Assembly: GCA_934476235.1 (NCBI GenBank)
Contig: CAKSNL010000001.1
Location: 434,001 to 498,000 of the forward strand
Source of the DNA: an uncultured Clostridia bacterium
Lineage (GTDB): Bacteria; Bacillota; Clostridia; CAKSNL01; HGM11501
Direction of reading: 5' to 3'
Length of the DNA: 64,000 nt
The position numbers and the translations under genes are program-made. Below, piece after piece: positions 17,644 to 25,126 of this stretch. Numbering within the stretch: the stretch's first letter is position 1; each line of letters begins with the position of its first letter. Below the pieces are notes generated by a model. That model saw nothing but the letters and a program-made list of their open reading frames with translations, ran no database searches and was not told the DNA's origin.

Positions 17644-20079
17644 CTATTTTTCGATAGTGATTGTTTTTGTTTCCCCGTCCCACGAAACGTTATAGCCGAA
17701 CTGCTCGGAAATAAAGCGGAGCGGAACGAAGGTGCGCGAGTCCTTTATCCTGGGCTCGGACTCCAATGTATACATAATGTGTCCGTACGCCGGAGAGTCA
17801 ACATAAACAAGATTATTCCGTATCTGAAGATAGAGCTTTATGCCGTTATTGTTGATTGTGATGGACTGGTTTTCATCCGTCCATTCAATCTCGGCGCCCA
17901 TCTCCTCAATAAGTCCGCGAAGGGGGATAAGCGTTCTTCCCGCGGACGTGATAAAGGGTGATGTGTCTATCGTCTTAACGCTCTCGACCCCGCCCTTGGT
18001 CACCTTTATCTCGTTTGAGCCTATCTGCATCACGAACTTTCCCGTGCCGCCGGACGCTTCGCGTTCCTCCTTTGTCTGCCAGAAGGAAATTTCCGCGCAG
18101 GAAATTCTTCCGCTCAAAAATTTTGTGATCTCAAACTCCACGTAGCGCGCCGTAACGGGCTTTTCAAACGTTATCATTTTTTCGTTCAGCGTTCTTTCGC
18201 CGAAGCTGTAGTCATGCAGCAGCTCTGTCATATCATCATCGGACGTGCCCGCCCACATGTTAAACTGTTCCCAGTAGCCGTGAAGGTCGTTTGACTGCCT
18301 GGGATAAATGCTTACCGCGCTGAAGGTATAAACCTTGCCGAGGTCGATGCGAAGCACTGTAGAATCCGTCCCGACGGGGACTTCTTCCGTCTGCCAGTAA
18401 GCCGCCGCCCCGTCAAAAAGGTTCTTGGTTGAATTTCCGCCCCAGACCGGAAGGTCGTTTTCAGCCTTGAAGCCGGAGGGGTCTATCTTTTTAAGCGCAA
18501 CCGAATCAAGCGCCTCGGCAAATTCCGTGACGGGGTAAATCTTTTCATTCTCTCCCGCCTTCTTAAACTGAAGCTCTGCCATGCAGCCGTAGCCGCCCTG
18601 ACCTTCCGTTACGACAAATTTAAGCTTTTTTGCCTCAAAGGCGATTCCGTAATTTACCTCGTCGGACGTTGATCCCGATATCTCATCCTTTGAAACAAGT
18701 GTCATCTCTCCGCCGTCCGTTTCGGAAGCGTAGAGCTCATAGCCCTTGACGCGTCCGTTGGTGTCGGACGTTCTTCCGATTATCTTAAAGCCCGATATTG
18801 CTTTCTTTTCGGGGAGCGTTATGTCTATCGTGAAAGGAGGCATGTCGTGCCCCGTGATAAGCGTGCCTTCGTTTTTGTAATTTGTGTGCCACACCGTGTC
18901 GAGATTATTGTCAAACGCTTTTTTAACCGAGCCCCAGCTCGCCTCGCTGGAGGACGTAACCTCCCAGCCCGCGGGATCTAAATATGCTTCGGGATAATTT
19001 GAATCATCTTTCTTATCATCTTTTTTGCCGTCCCCGGTCCATGTTTCTCCCGCCACAAGGTCAAGCTCTGCGCAGGAGCCGATCTTACCGCCTGATGTTT
19101 CGGTAACCTCGATGGTGACTTTTTTAACCGAAAGTTCTTTTCCGAAAGGAAGAAGTATTTCGTCTGTCGAAGTCTGCTCGCCCTTGATAGTTCCAACCTT
19201 GTCGCCCTTGGTCTTGCCGTCGGACGAAACATAAACGTCGGCGGTCATCCACCGTCCTGTCGACCCGTCCTGCCTCGGCGTGTATAAAAGACCTGTCGAC
19301 GCCATCGCCTTCGGAAGAGTCAGCTCAATGGTATAAGGAGGCTCATCCGTGCTAGTAATCGTCTGTCCTTCCGCCGTGTAGTTTGAATGCCAGATCTTTT
19401 TCGTCGTGCCGTCTATCATATTCTCGGCAAGACCCCAGCTTACCTCACTGGAAGCCTTAATCTGCCATCCGGTCTTTGAAAGTGTGTTATGCTCTTCTTT
19501 TTTCGCTTCTACAAACACCGCACCGTCACCGTTCTTAGTTCCGCCGCTGCCTTTAAGGAACGTTATCTCAGCAGCGGTACCGTAGCCGCCGATGGAGCTT
19601 GTGATCTCGATTTTCACGGCGCGCATCTTGGTGTCGCCCCAGGAGGCTTCGGAAGGAGCGCCTCTCTTGCCGTCAGCCCAATCCTGCCACGTATAGTCGA
19701 ATTTTCCCGTAAAAATCTTTTTAAACGCCTTCCCGTCCTCCGACGAGTAGATATTGTATTCGGTTACGGCTCCCGTTGAGTTTCCCGGTCTGGGATTGTA
19801 ACGCCAGCCGGATAATGTCATCTCTTTGCCGAAATCGATCGTTATTATGTGGGGGCACTCGTCGTGCCTTGTAATTTTCCCGTCCTCCGCCGTATAGTTT
19901 GAGTGCCAGAACGTTGCATCGTCGCCGTCGATTGCTCTTGCTATTGTATTTCCTATATCGCTTGTCGCAGATATCTGCCACGAGCCGTCGTTTTTAACCT
20001 CCGTTGCCGCAGAGCAGACCGAGGCAAATGACAAAGCCAAAAATGCCGTGAGCAGTAACGATATTATTTTTTTCATCAA
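17644..20079 (-). CDS. Secreted multi-discoidin (F5/8 type C-like) protein with stalk domain
   Basis: 811 residues with a Sec signal peptide (cleavage after CSA near residue 24). Four repeated modules of about 130-150 residues (about 30-165, 205-345, 375-510, 530-680) share a discoidin-like pattern, for example AIDGDDATFWHSNY, MIDGTTKKIWHSNY, AFDNNLDTVWHTNY and LFDGAAAYWQT, each followed by ITIDFGK-type strands. The C-terminal 120 residues are a copper-amine-oxidase-like stalk (LIPLRGLIEEMGAEIEW, FVPLRFISEQFGYNVSW). No enzyme motif. Likely a glycan-binding envelope protein. It lies 10 bp after the GH99-like gene, in the same operon. Confidence 0.85.
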   Translation of the reverse strand: MMKKIISLLLTAFLALSFASVCSAATEVKNDGSWQISATSDIGNTIARAIDGDDATFWHSNYTAEDGKITRHDECPHIITIDFGKEMTLSGWRYNPRPGNSTGAVTEYNIYSSEDGKAFKKIFTGKFDYTWQDWADGKRGAPSEASWGDTKMRAVKIEITSSIGGYGTAAEITFLKGSGGTKNGDGAVFVEAKKEEHNTLSKTGWQIKASSEVSWGLAENMIDGTTKKIWHSNYTAEGQTITSTDEPPYTIELTLPKAMASTGLLYTPRQDGSTGRWMTADVYVSSDGKTKGDKVGTIKGEQTSTDEILLPFGKELSVKKVTIEVTETSGGKIGSCAELDLVAGETWTGDGKKDDKKDDSNYPEAYLDPAGWEVTSSSEASWGSVKKAFDNNLDTVWHTNYKNEGTLITGHDMPPFTIDITLPEKKAISGFKIIGRTSDTNGRVKGYELYASETDGGEMTLVSKDEISGSTSDEVNYGIAFEAKKLKFVVTEGQGGYGCMAELQFKKAGENEKIYPVTEFAEALDSVALKKIDPSGFKAENDLPVWGGNSTKNLFDGAAAYWQTEEVPVGTDSTVLRIDLGKVYTFSAVSIYPRQSNDLHGYWEQFNMWAGTSDDDMTELLHDYSFGERTLNEKMITFEKPVTARYVEFEITKFLSGRISCAEISFWQTKEEREASGGTGKFVMQIGSNEIKVTKGGVESVKTIDTSPFITSAGRTLIPLRGLIEEMGAEIEWTDENQSITINNNGIKLYLQIRNNLVYVDSPAYGHIMYTLESEPRIKDSRTFVPLRFISEQFGYNVSWDGETKTITIEK

Positions 20080-20089
20080 AGCTCCCCCC

Positions 20090-22837
20090 TTAACCTATAA
20101 TTGCCAGCGCCGCCGCAATGCCGGAGTCATTCAACGCGCCCTCGGACACCGCGTAAGCACCGTTTCCGAGAGACCTGTATGCAAATCCGAACGCCTCTGA
20201 CAGGTAAGTGAGCGGAACAAATATAATTCCGTTCCGAACCGTCACCGGTGCGGAAAGGTACGCTGCCTCGCCGTTTGACCTTACTTCGTTTGACCCTATC
20301 ACACTGTAGGTCCAAACATAATCCGTGATTTCTTTGTAATCGTCCGAAAGGTTGTGGCGCGCGAGGTAGATTATGTTGTCCTCCGAGTCGTATCTCACCT
20401 TGGACATGCCGTAGCCCAAAAGCTCCTCAAAGGTCTCCGCCGGAACGTAAAGCGTTCCGTTCGCCTCAAACGGCGTCACATTTGTGTCGCGTTCGTAAAC
20501 ATTCATCCTTCCGCCCGAAACTGTCATTTTTTCGCTTCCCGCTTTCAGAACGGATGTGCCCGAAAGAAGCGCTCTTTCCTCTTTTGAAAGCGAAACCTGT
20601 TCATTTTCAATGTAAAGATAGTTGAATTTGCCTCCCGGTGCGACGGAGCCCTCCGAGTAAAAATCAAGGTAATCGTCCGTCACGACGGAATCCGTCCACT
20701 TGAATTCAAACTCAAGTGTGCCGGAAAGCCCCAAAAGCTCGCGCGGAACCGAGAGAGTTAAGTAATTGTCCTTTATCGCGACTTCGGCGGTTCCGACCGT
20801 CGTCCACGCGCCGGACTCGTATTTTGCGACAGTTCCTTTGCCGTTTTTATTTACCGCATAGTCATAGCCTGCCCAGCCGGTCGCATAGTTCCTGTCCGAA
20901 TTGATATAAAGGTTCATAAAGCCCTCGCCGCCTTCTTTTACCGGGCGGTTGGTCTTCGCCATGAAGTAGAGCTTTTCGCCGTCGCGTGCGACCTTGGCGC
21001 GCGTTATGGCGTTGTTCACGGTCGTTTTATATGAAATCGGTTCACCCGTCGCCATATCAAGATAGCCCGTAGTGTCGCGCTCAAAATCCGTATAGTCGTT
21101 GATAAATTCAGGTCCCACAGAGTCCCACTGCGATATATCGCCCGCAATGTCAATAGTCACGGGAGCGGTCGCAGCGGGTGCCGGGCGAACGCCCTTGTAT
21201 TTTCTTATAAAGTCAACCAAAAGGTTATAGTAATCGTCCTTTATATAGCTTCTCGATGGCTCAAAGTCACGGCTTCCCTCTTCGTCGAAAAGGTCAACGA
21301 ACGCAACCTTATATTCGCCGTAGCTTGAGTATTTCGGGGTCGTCCACTCGTTCCACCCGTCGATATAGATAAACGCGGGATCAACATCCAATGCCAAGCG
21401 CGCCTGCTCGCGGAAGAAATAGGGCTTTCTGCCGTTATCGGACGAATAGTCCTCGCCGAACGCCTCGGAAAATGCTCTGCCCTTGGCATAGGGGTCGGAG
21501 AACACGCCCGTCTTTGAGTGTCCGTATATCGTGGAGGAGTTTATCGCCGCGCCGACCGTGACGGATTCGACCCTTCCGTCCTCTCTTAACTTTCCGCGCA
21601 GAGGCTGGGGATAGGAGTCAAGCCACATAATGTCGTCATGATCGTCCGACGCACCGAGGCGCGAGCCGTGATGGCGAAGGTTCATTGATGTGTCGATAAT
21701 ATTCTCGGTCTTTACAAGGTCGGCATCCTTTGTGTTTATAAGGCTCTGGTTTGTGTCCTTCGTTTTCCACGAAGCCGCAAAGGGCTTGCCCTCCCAACGG
21801 AACCAGAGGTCAGAATACCTGTCGTCTTTCAAGACGTTATAGTATATCGTCACAAGCTCGTCAAACGTGTTGTTGTTTGACGCCGCCATTCCGCCGTATT
21901 CGGATATCTTCGGGACATTCATGCCCTCTTTTTTGCACTCCAAAAGCGCTTCCATCAATGTTTTTAAGTTCTGAACAAAGCAAAGTCCGCCGTTTGTGTA
22001 GTCAAAAAAGATCACGTCCACCCCGGCGTTTGACAAAAGCGCAAACTGTTTTTTATAAACCCAGTAGTCCCGGCTCGTATAGAAGCCGAACACGGGCTCG
22101 CCCCAGTACATTTTGCTGGTGTGGCTGAACCACGAATCGCTGTTCGAGTCGTAGCGCGCCGCGGGGTCTTTCCTTATCACGTCGGGAATTATTATGTTGT
22201 AGTTATTGTTCTGATTAACGTGCCAGTTCCAGTACATCATGCCGACATAGTGATCGCCCTCCTTAACGGGACCGACCTCTTCAAAGTCTGCGACCTTTCT
22301 GCCGTAATCGTCCGTTGCCGCCCATGTGTCAGAATAGTTGTCAACGATATAATCGTCCGAAACGCCCTCGCGGACAACCGCGTCGGTATAAAGCGAAACG
22401 CCGTTAAGCTCCCACTTGGGCGTATTTTTCATCATCGTCATCACAAAATAAAGCGTGTGAGTGCCGGAGACTTCTTCTATATTCCCGCGCACCGTCACAT
22501 CGGAATCAACGCTCGTTTCGTTAAACGCGACAAATCCTACAGAGTCGCCCATCGGGTCGTCCAACTTAATTCTGAAGACCTCCGCATTAAGCCCTCCCGT
22601 AAGCGGATTTTTCCCGGTAAGTCCGATCGACTTAACGCCGGTCAGATCAACGTTTTTTATTCCAAACCAGCTCTGCGCCTTGGAAATGCTAAAGTAACCG
22701 TCTTTCTTCGTCACTTCAGAGCCGAATTCGGTGATCTCGTCGGTCTTATAGGTCTTTTTCGCATCCGCTGCCAGAACCGAAAGGCACGAAAAAGCCAACA
22801 AAACCGCCAAAAACAATGCCGCAAGTTTTTTTGCCAT
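20090..22837 (-). CDS. Secreted GH71/GH99-like glycosidase with stalk domain
   Basis: 915 residues with a Sec signal peptide. Order: a beta-sandwich resembling a CBM6-type module (about 30-150; AEVFRIKLDDPMGDSVGFVAF), a TIM-barrel-like central region (about 190-560) with IFFDYTNG and the family-type FIYIDGWNEWTTP, a CBM9/DOMON-like sandwich (about 570-750; INSDRNYATGWAGYDYAV), and a stalk-like C-terminus (LYVPAETFEELLGYG, IFVPLTYLSEAFGF). The WNEW motif and barrel suggest a GH71/GH99-like endo-acting glycosidase, but activity is not certain. A divergent AraC gene sits upstream. With the discoidin protein it likely forms an extracellular glycan-handling pair. Confidence 0.8.
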   Translation of the reverse strand: MAKKLAALFLAVLLAFSCLSVLAADAKKTYKTDEITEFGSEVTKKDGYFSISKAQSWFGIKNVDLTGVKSIGLTGKNPLTGGLNAEVFRIKLDDPMGDSVGFVAFNETSVDSDVTVRGNIEEVSGTHTLYFVMTMMKNTPKWELNGVSLYTDAVVREGVSDDYIVDNYSDTWAATDDYGRKVADFEEVGPVKEGDHYVGMMYWNWHVNQNNNYNIIIPDVIRKDPAARYDSNSDSWFSHTSKMYWGEPVFGFYTSRDYWVYKKQFALLSNAGVDVIFFDYTNGGLCFVQNLKTLMEALLECKKEGMNVPKISEYGGMAASNNNTFDELVTIYYNVLKDDRYSDLWFRWEGKPFAASWKTKDTNQSLINTKDADLVKTENIIDTSMNLRHHGSRLGASDDHDDIMWLDSYPQPLRGKLREDGRVESVTVGAAINSSTIYGHSKTGVFSDPYAKGRAFSEAFGEDYSSDNGRKPYFFREQARLALDVDPAFIYIDGWNEWTTPKYSSYGEYKVAFVDLFDEEGSRDFEPSRSYIKDDYYNLLVDFIRKYKGVRPAPAATAPVTIDIAGDISQWDSVGPEFINDYTDFERDTTGYLDMATGEPISYKTTVNNAITRAKVARDGEKLYFMAKTNRPVKEGGEGFMNLYINSDRNYATGWAGYDYAVNKNGKGTVAKYESGAWTTVGTAEVAIKDNYLTLSVPRELLGLSGTLEFEFKWTDSVVTDDYLDFYSEGSVAPGGKFNYLYIENEQVSLSKEERALLSGTSVLKAGSEKMTVSGGRMNVYERDTNVTPFEANGTLYVPAETFEELLGYGMSKVRYDSEDNIIYLARHNLSDDYKEITDYVWTYSVIGSNEVRSNGEAAYLSAPVTVRNGIIFVPLTYLSEAFGFAYRSLGNGAYAVSEGALNDSGIAAALAIIG

Positions 22838-22872
22838 ATTTATTATTCCTCCTTTTTAATGTCTCTGATTTT

Positions 22873-22901
22873 ATAGTATCATAACCTAATTATCCTTTCA
22901 A
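22873..22901 (-). promoter_or_regulatory. Promoter of the GH99-like operon
   Basis: Minus strand TTGAAA (22896-22901), 17-bp spacer, TACTAT (22873-22878). The direct repeats at 22911-22940 lie just upstream of the -35, the usual position of an activator site. Confidence 0.6.
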
Positions 22902-22910
22902 TTGTACGAG

Positions 22911-22940
22911 GTGACTTTTTCATTGTGTAAAGTGACTTTT
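22911..22940. promoter_or_regulatory. Direct-repeat operator, probable AraC-family site
   Basis: GTGACTTTTT at 22911-22920 and GTGACTTTT at 22932-22940 are direct repeats spaced 21 bp apart (two helical turns), in the divergent region between the GH99-like gene and the AraC gene. Spacing and position fit a dimer of the adjacent AraC regulator; assignment is inferred. Confidence 0.5.
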
Positions 22941-22970
22941 TTGTGCGGTAATTTTTGTCGGAAAAATCAA

Positions 22971-22999
22971 TTGAACACGGCAGCGAAAAGGTGTATAAT
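22971..22999 (+). promoter_or_regulatory. Promoter of the AraC-family gene
   Basis: TTGAAC (22971-22976), 17-bp spacer, TATAAT (22994-22999), 25 bp before the chosen ATG at 23024. It lies within an upstream frame extension, which argues against a start at 22955. Confidence 0.65.
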
Positions 23000-23023
23000 A
23001 TCTTAAAGAAAGGCGGTGCTTCC

Positions 23024-23827
23024 ATGCTCTTATACGACAAAACATACTGCGACAATAATCTGGAGTTTGCCGAGCTTTATCCGGTAGATATAAAAACGGG
23101 TTCCTTAAAGTCAGGCGCTGCGACCAATTTCTGGATGAGCGACCATTACAACGCGGTTTTCGTCTCAGAAGGCTCATTGCGCGTTACAAACTACCTTGCA
23201 AGCTTCAATGTTAAAGCGGGGCAGTTTTTCATTCTTGATCCCTATAACCACTGCCGGATATATTCTTCCTCCGATTCAAAATATATAAAGTTCGGTTTTT
23301 CAGGCACCCGCTCAGGTGACTTTGCACCGGTTGCCAACAATGTTTTTTCCGACCCGGAGCCCGAAAAGGAACTGGCAGCCATTTTAAACCGCCCCGGCGT
23401 TCATGACGTTCATTTAATCTCGTTTCTTTTCTCGCTTTATGCCGCATCCGGCGTGCACACTCTCGGTCAGCCGAAAAAAAAGGTCCTAAACCCCTATGTC
23501 AAAATGCTTAAGGACAATATCGACCACAGCTATTTAAGCACGGAATATTCTATCGAGGCTCTGTGCCGCGAGCTTAAACGCGATCCTAAATATCTGTCGC
23601 GCCTCTTTAAGAGTGAAACCGGCATAAGTATGCGGGAATATTTAAAAAGGCGGCGCCTCAACGCGGCGTATAAGCTTTTGACCGAAGGGTATAAGGTGAA
23701 CTTTGCCGCCTTACGCTGCGGTATACGCGACGCGTCCGATTTTTCCGAAATGTTCAAGCAATATTACGGCATACGCCCGAGCGAGGTATCAAGAAAAAAT
23801 CACTCAAAATCGGTAAAAACCTCTTGA
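23024..23827 (+). CDS. AraC-family transcriptional regulator
   Basis: 267 residues: an N-terminal sensor domain (about 1-150) and a C-terminal AraC DNA-binding domain (about 165-262; EALCRELKRDPKYLSRLFKSETG, then CGIRDASDFSEMFKQYYGIRPSE). ATG 23024 is chosen for AAAGGCGGTG upstream and the promoter before it. Divergent from the secreted GH99-like/discoidin operon and its likely activator. The TGA stop overlaps a TTGACA that may serve the tRNA gene next door. Confidence 0.92.
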   Translation: MLLYDKTYCDNNLEFAELYPVDIKTGSLKSGAATNFWMSDHYNAVFVSEGSLRVTNYLASFNVKAGQFFILDPYNHCRIYSSSDSKYIKFGFSGTRSGDFAPVANNVFSDPEPEKELAAILNRPGVHDVHLISFLFSLYAASGVHTLGQPKKKVLNPYVKMLKDNIDHSYLSTEYSIEALCRELKRDPKYLSRLFKSETGISMREYLKRRRLNAAYKLLTEGYKVNFAALRCGIRDASDFSEMFKQYYGIRPSEVSRKNHSKSVKTS

Positions 23828-23852
23828 CAAACTCTGAATAATGTGGTAAAGT
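23824..23852 (+). promoter_or_regulatory. tRNA-Arg promoter
   Basis: TTGACA (23824-23829) with TAAAGT 17 bp downstream (23847-23852). A better -10 TATAAT lies at 23853-23858 but is 23 bp from the -35, so the exact pairing is uncertain. Confidence 0.5.
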
Positions 23853-23865
23853 TATAATATTGTTT

Positions 23866-23942
23866 GTGCATGTAGCTCAGCTGGATAGAGCACTTGGCTA
23901 CGGACCAAGGTGTCGGGGGTTCGAATCCTCTCATGCACGCCA
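23866..23942 (+). tRNA. tRNA-Arg (anticodon ACG)
   Basis: 77 nt with encoded CCA. Acceptor GTGCATG pairs fully with CATGCAC; D stem GCTC/GAGC; anticodon stem CTTGG/CCAAG with loop CTACGGA giving anticodon ACG (wobble inosine expected); T arm GGGGG-TTCGAAT-CCTCT; discriminator G. Confidence 0.97.
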
Positions 23943-23984
23943 AGCAAAAAGGTCATACCTTCCGGGTATGACCTTTTTGCTTGG
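23940..23984 (+). terminator. Hairpin/terminator after tRNA-Arg
   Basis: A perfect 20-bp stem whose 5' arm starts at the encoded CCA (CCAAGCAAAAAGG...) and whose 3' arm ends CCTTTTTGCTTGG. The T5 sits inside the 3' arm, so it can act as a terminator. Confidence 0.7.
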
Positions 23985-24016
23985 TGTATTTAAACGGAGA
24001 TTCAAACCTTGGCGTG

Positions 24017-24085
24017 ACAAAGGAGCATTATGCCGTACGGCATAATGCTCCTTTGTAAGGTTACGGCGCTATGCGCCGTAACCTT
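24017..24085. repeat. Two abutting perfect palindromes
   Basis: 24017-24056 is a perfect 40-bp palindrome centred on GTAC (arms begin ACAAAGGAGCATTATGCC). It abuts 24057-24085, a 13-bp-arm hairpin AAGGTTACGGCGC / GCGCCGTAACCTT. Immediately after, TTCGAATCCTCT (24084-24095) repeats the tRNA-Arg T-arm (23920-23931). The stretch has no gene. Confidence 0.85.
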
Positions 24086-24121
24086 CGAATCCTCTGCTAT
24101 AAGCTTCGGTCTTTCTCCGCA

Positions 24122-25126
24122 TCACCTTGCCAAAAACTCCAGCACCAGCATATCAAGCGCCTGCCATTCAGCCGCGGCGCCGTTTTTTATTGCGTTTTCC
24201 GTGCGGACGCAATCGGAAAGGCACTCCTCGGCATATTTAATATCGACCGACTTTGCTCTTGACAAAAGCTTCTGCGCCACAAAACGGCGCGAGGGCGGAA
24301 GGTTCATCGCATCGACGGCGTCGGAATAGCTCATATTTTCCCTCGATATTGCCGCCGCACGGCAAAGATCGGAAAAATATCCTCCCAGAATCGAAAGTAT
24401 TCTCACTCCCGACTCATTGCTTTTCTTAAGGTCGGACAAGAGCTTTAACGCATAGTCCGCATTTTTCCCCACGACCGCCTCCGAAATGTCATAGACCCGG
24501 TTTAAAAGCGGGGGCGTGATGTTTTTTTCAATATCTTCTTTTTTTATAATGTCGCGCGCACCCGTATACGCAATAAGCTTTTCCGTGTTCAGGCGTATCC
24601 CGGTAAGGTCGCTCGAGCAGCGGTCTAAGAAAAAATCAAGATCCGAATTTGATATATTCTTTTTTGCCGCCGCAAGCTTTTTTAATACCTGTTTTTTAAG
24701 CTCCGGGCGTTCAAGATATGAAAACTCACACATTGTCCCGGTCTTTGAAAGCGACTTATACATCTTCCCGCGCTTGTCCGCCGTGTCCTCCGTGATTATG
24801 ACCGTGACATACTCCGGAATATCGGAAAAAAGCTTTATGAAAAGCTCCGCGTCACGGCATTTGGCTGAAAGAAGCCCCGCATCCTTTATCAAAAGGAGCT
24901 TCCTGTCGCTCATCACGGGAACCGCCTCGAAAAAGTCCGACACGGTGTCTGATGACAGAGTTTCCGAATTTACTGTCAGACTGTTAAAATCCGCAAAATC
25001 CGGCTCAACCGTTTTTTCCGAAAGAAACGAGACCATATATGTGCGAAGATACACCTCTTCGCCGAAAAACACATAAAGAGAATCTATCCCCTGTTTAATT
25101 TTCTGGCGCAATTGGTTATAGTTCAT
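24122..25126 (-). CDS. holA: DNA polymerase III subunit delta
   Basis: 334 residues; opens the sliding clamp within the clamp loader. The N-terminal AAA+-like domain (YVFFGEEVYLRTYMVSFL; no Walker A, as usual for delta), VMSDRKLLLIKDAGLL, and a helical C-terminal domain (ISEAVVGKNADYALKLLSDLKKSNESGVRILSILGGYFSDL) match HolA. Its start overlaps the comEC stop by 4 bp. The comEC-holA order is common in Firmicutes and supports the call. Confidence 0.92.
   Translation of the reverse strand: MNYNQLRQKIKQGIDSLYVFFGEEVYLRTYMVSFLSEKTVEPDFADFNSLTVNSETLSSDTVSDFFEAVPVMSDRKLLLIKDAGLLSAKCRDAELFIKLFSDIPEYVTVIITEDTADKRGKMYKSLSKTGTMCEFSYLERPELKKQVLKKLAAAKKNISNSDLDFFLDRCSSDLTGIRLNTEKLIAYTGARDIIKKEDIEKNITPPLLNRVYDISEAVVGKNADYALKLLSDLKKSNESGVRILSILGGYFSDLCRAAAISRENMSYSDAVDAMNLPPSRRFVAQKLLSRAKSVDIKYAEECLSDCVRTENAIKNGAAAEWQALDMLVLEFLAR

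Noticed and set aside
22955..23023. Upstream start for the AraC gene at 23024
   Set aside because: The promoter -35 and -10 lie within that extension; a good ribosome binding site precedes 23024.
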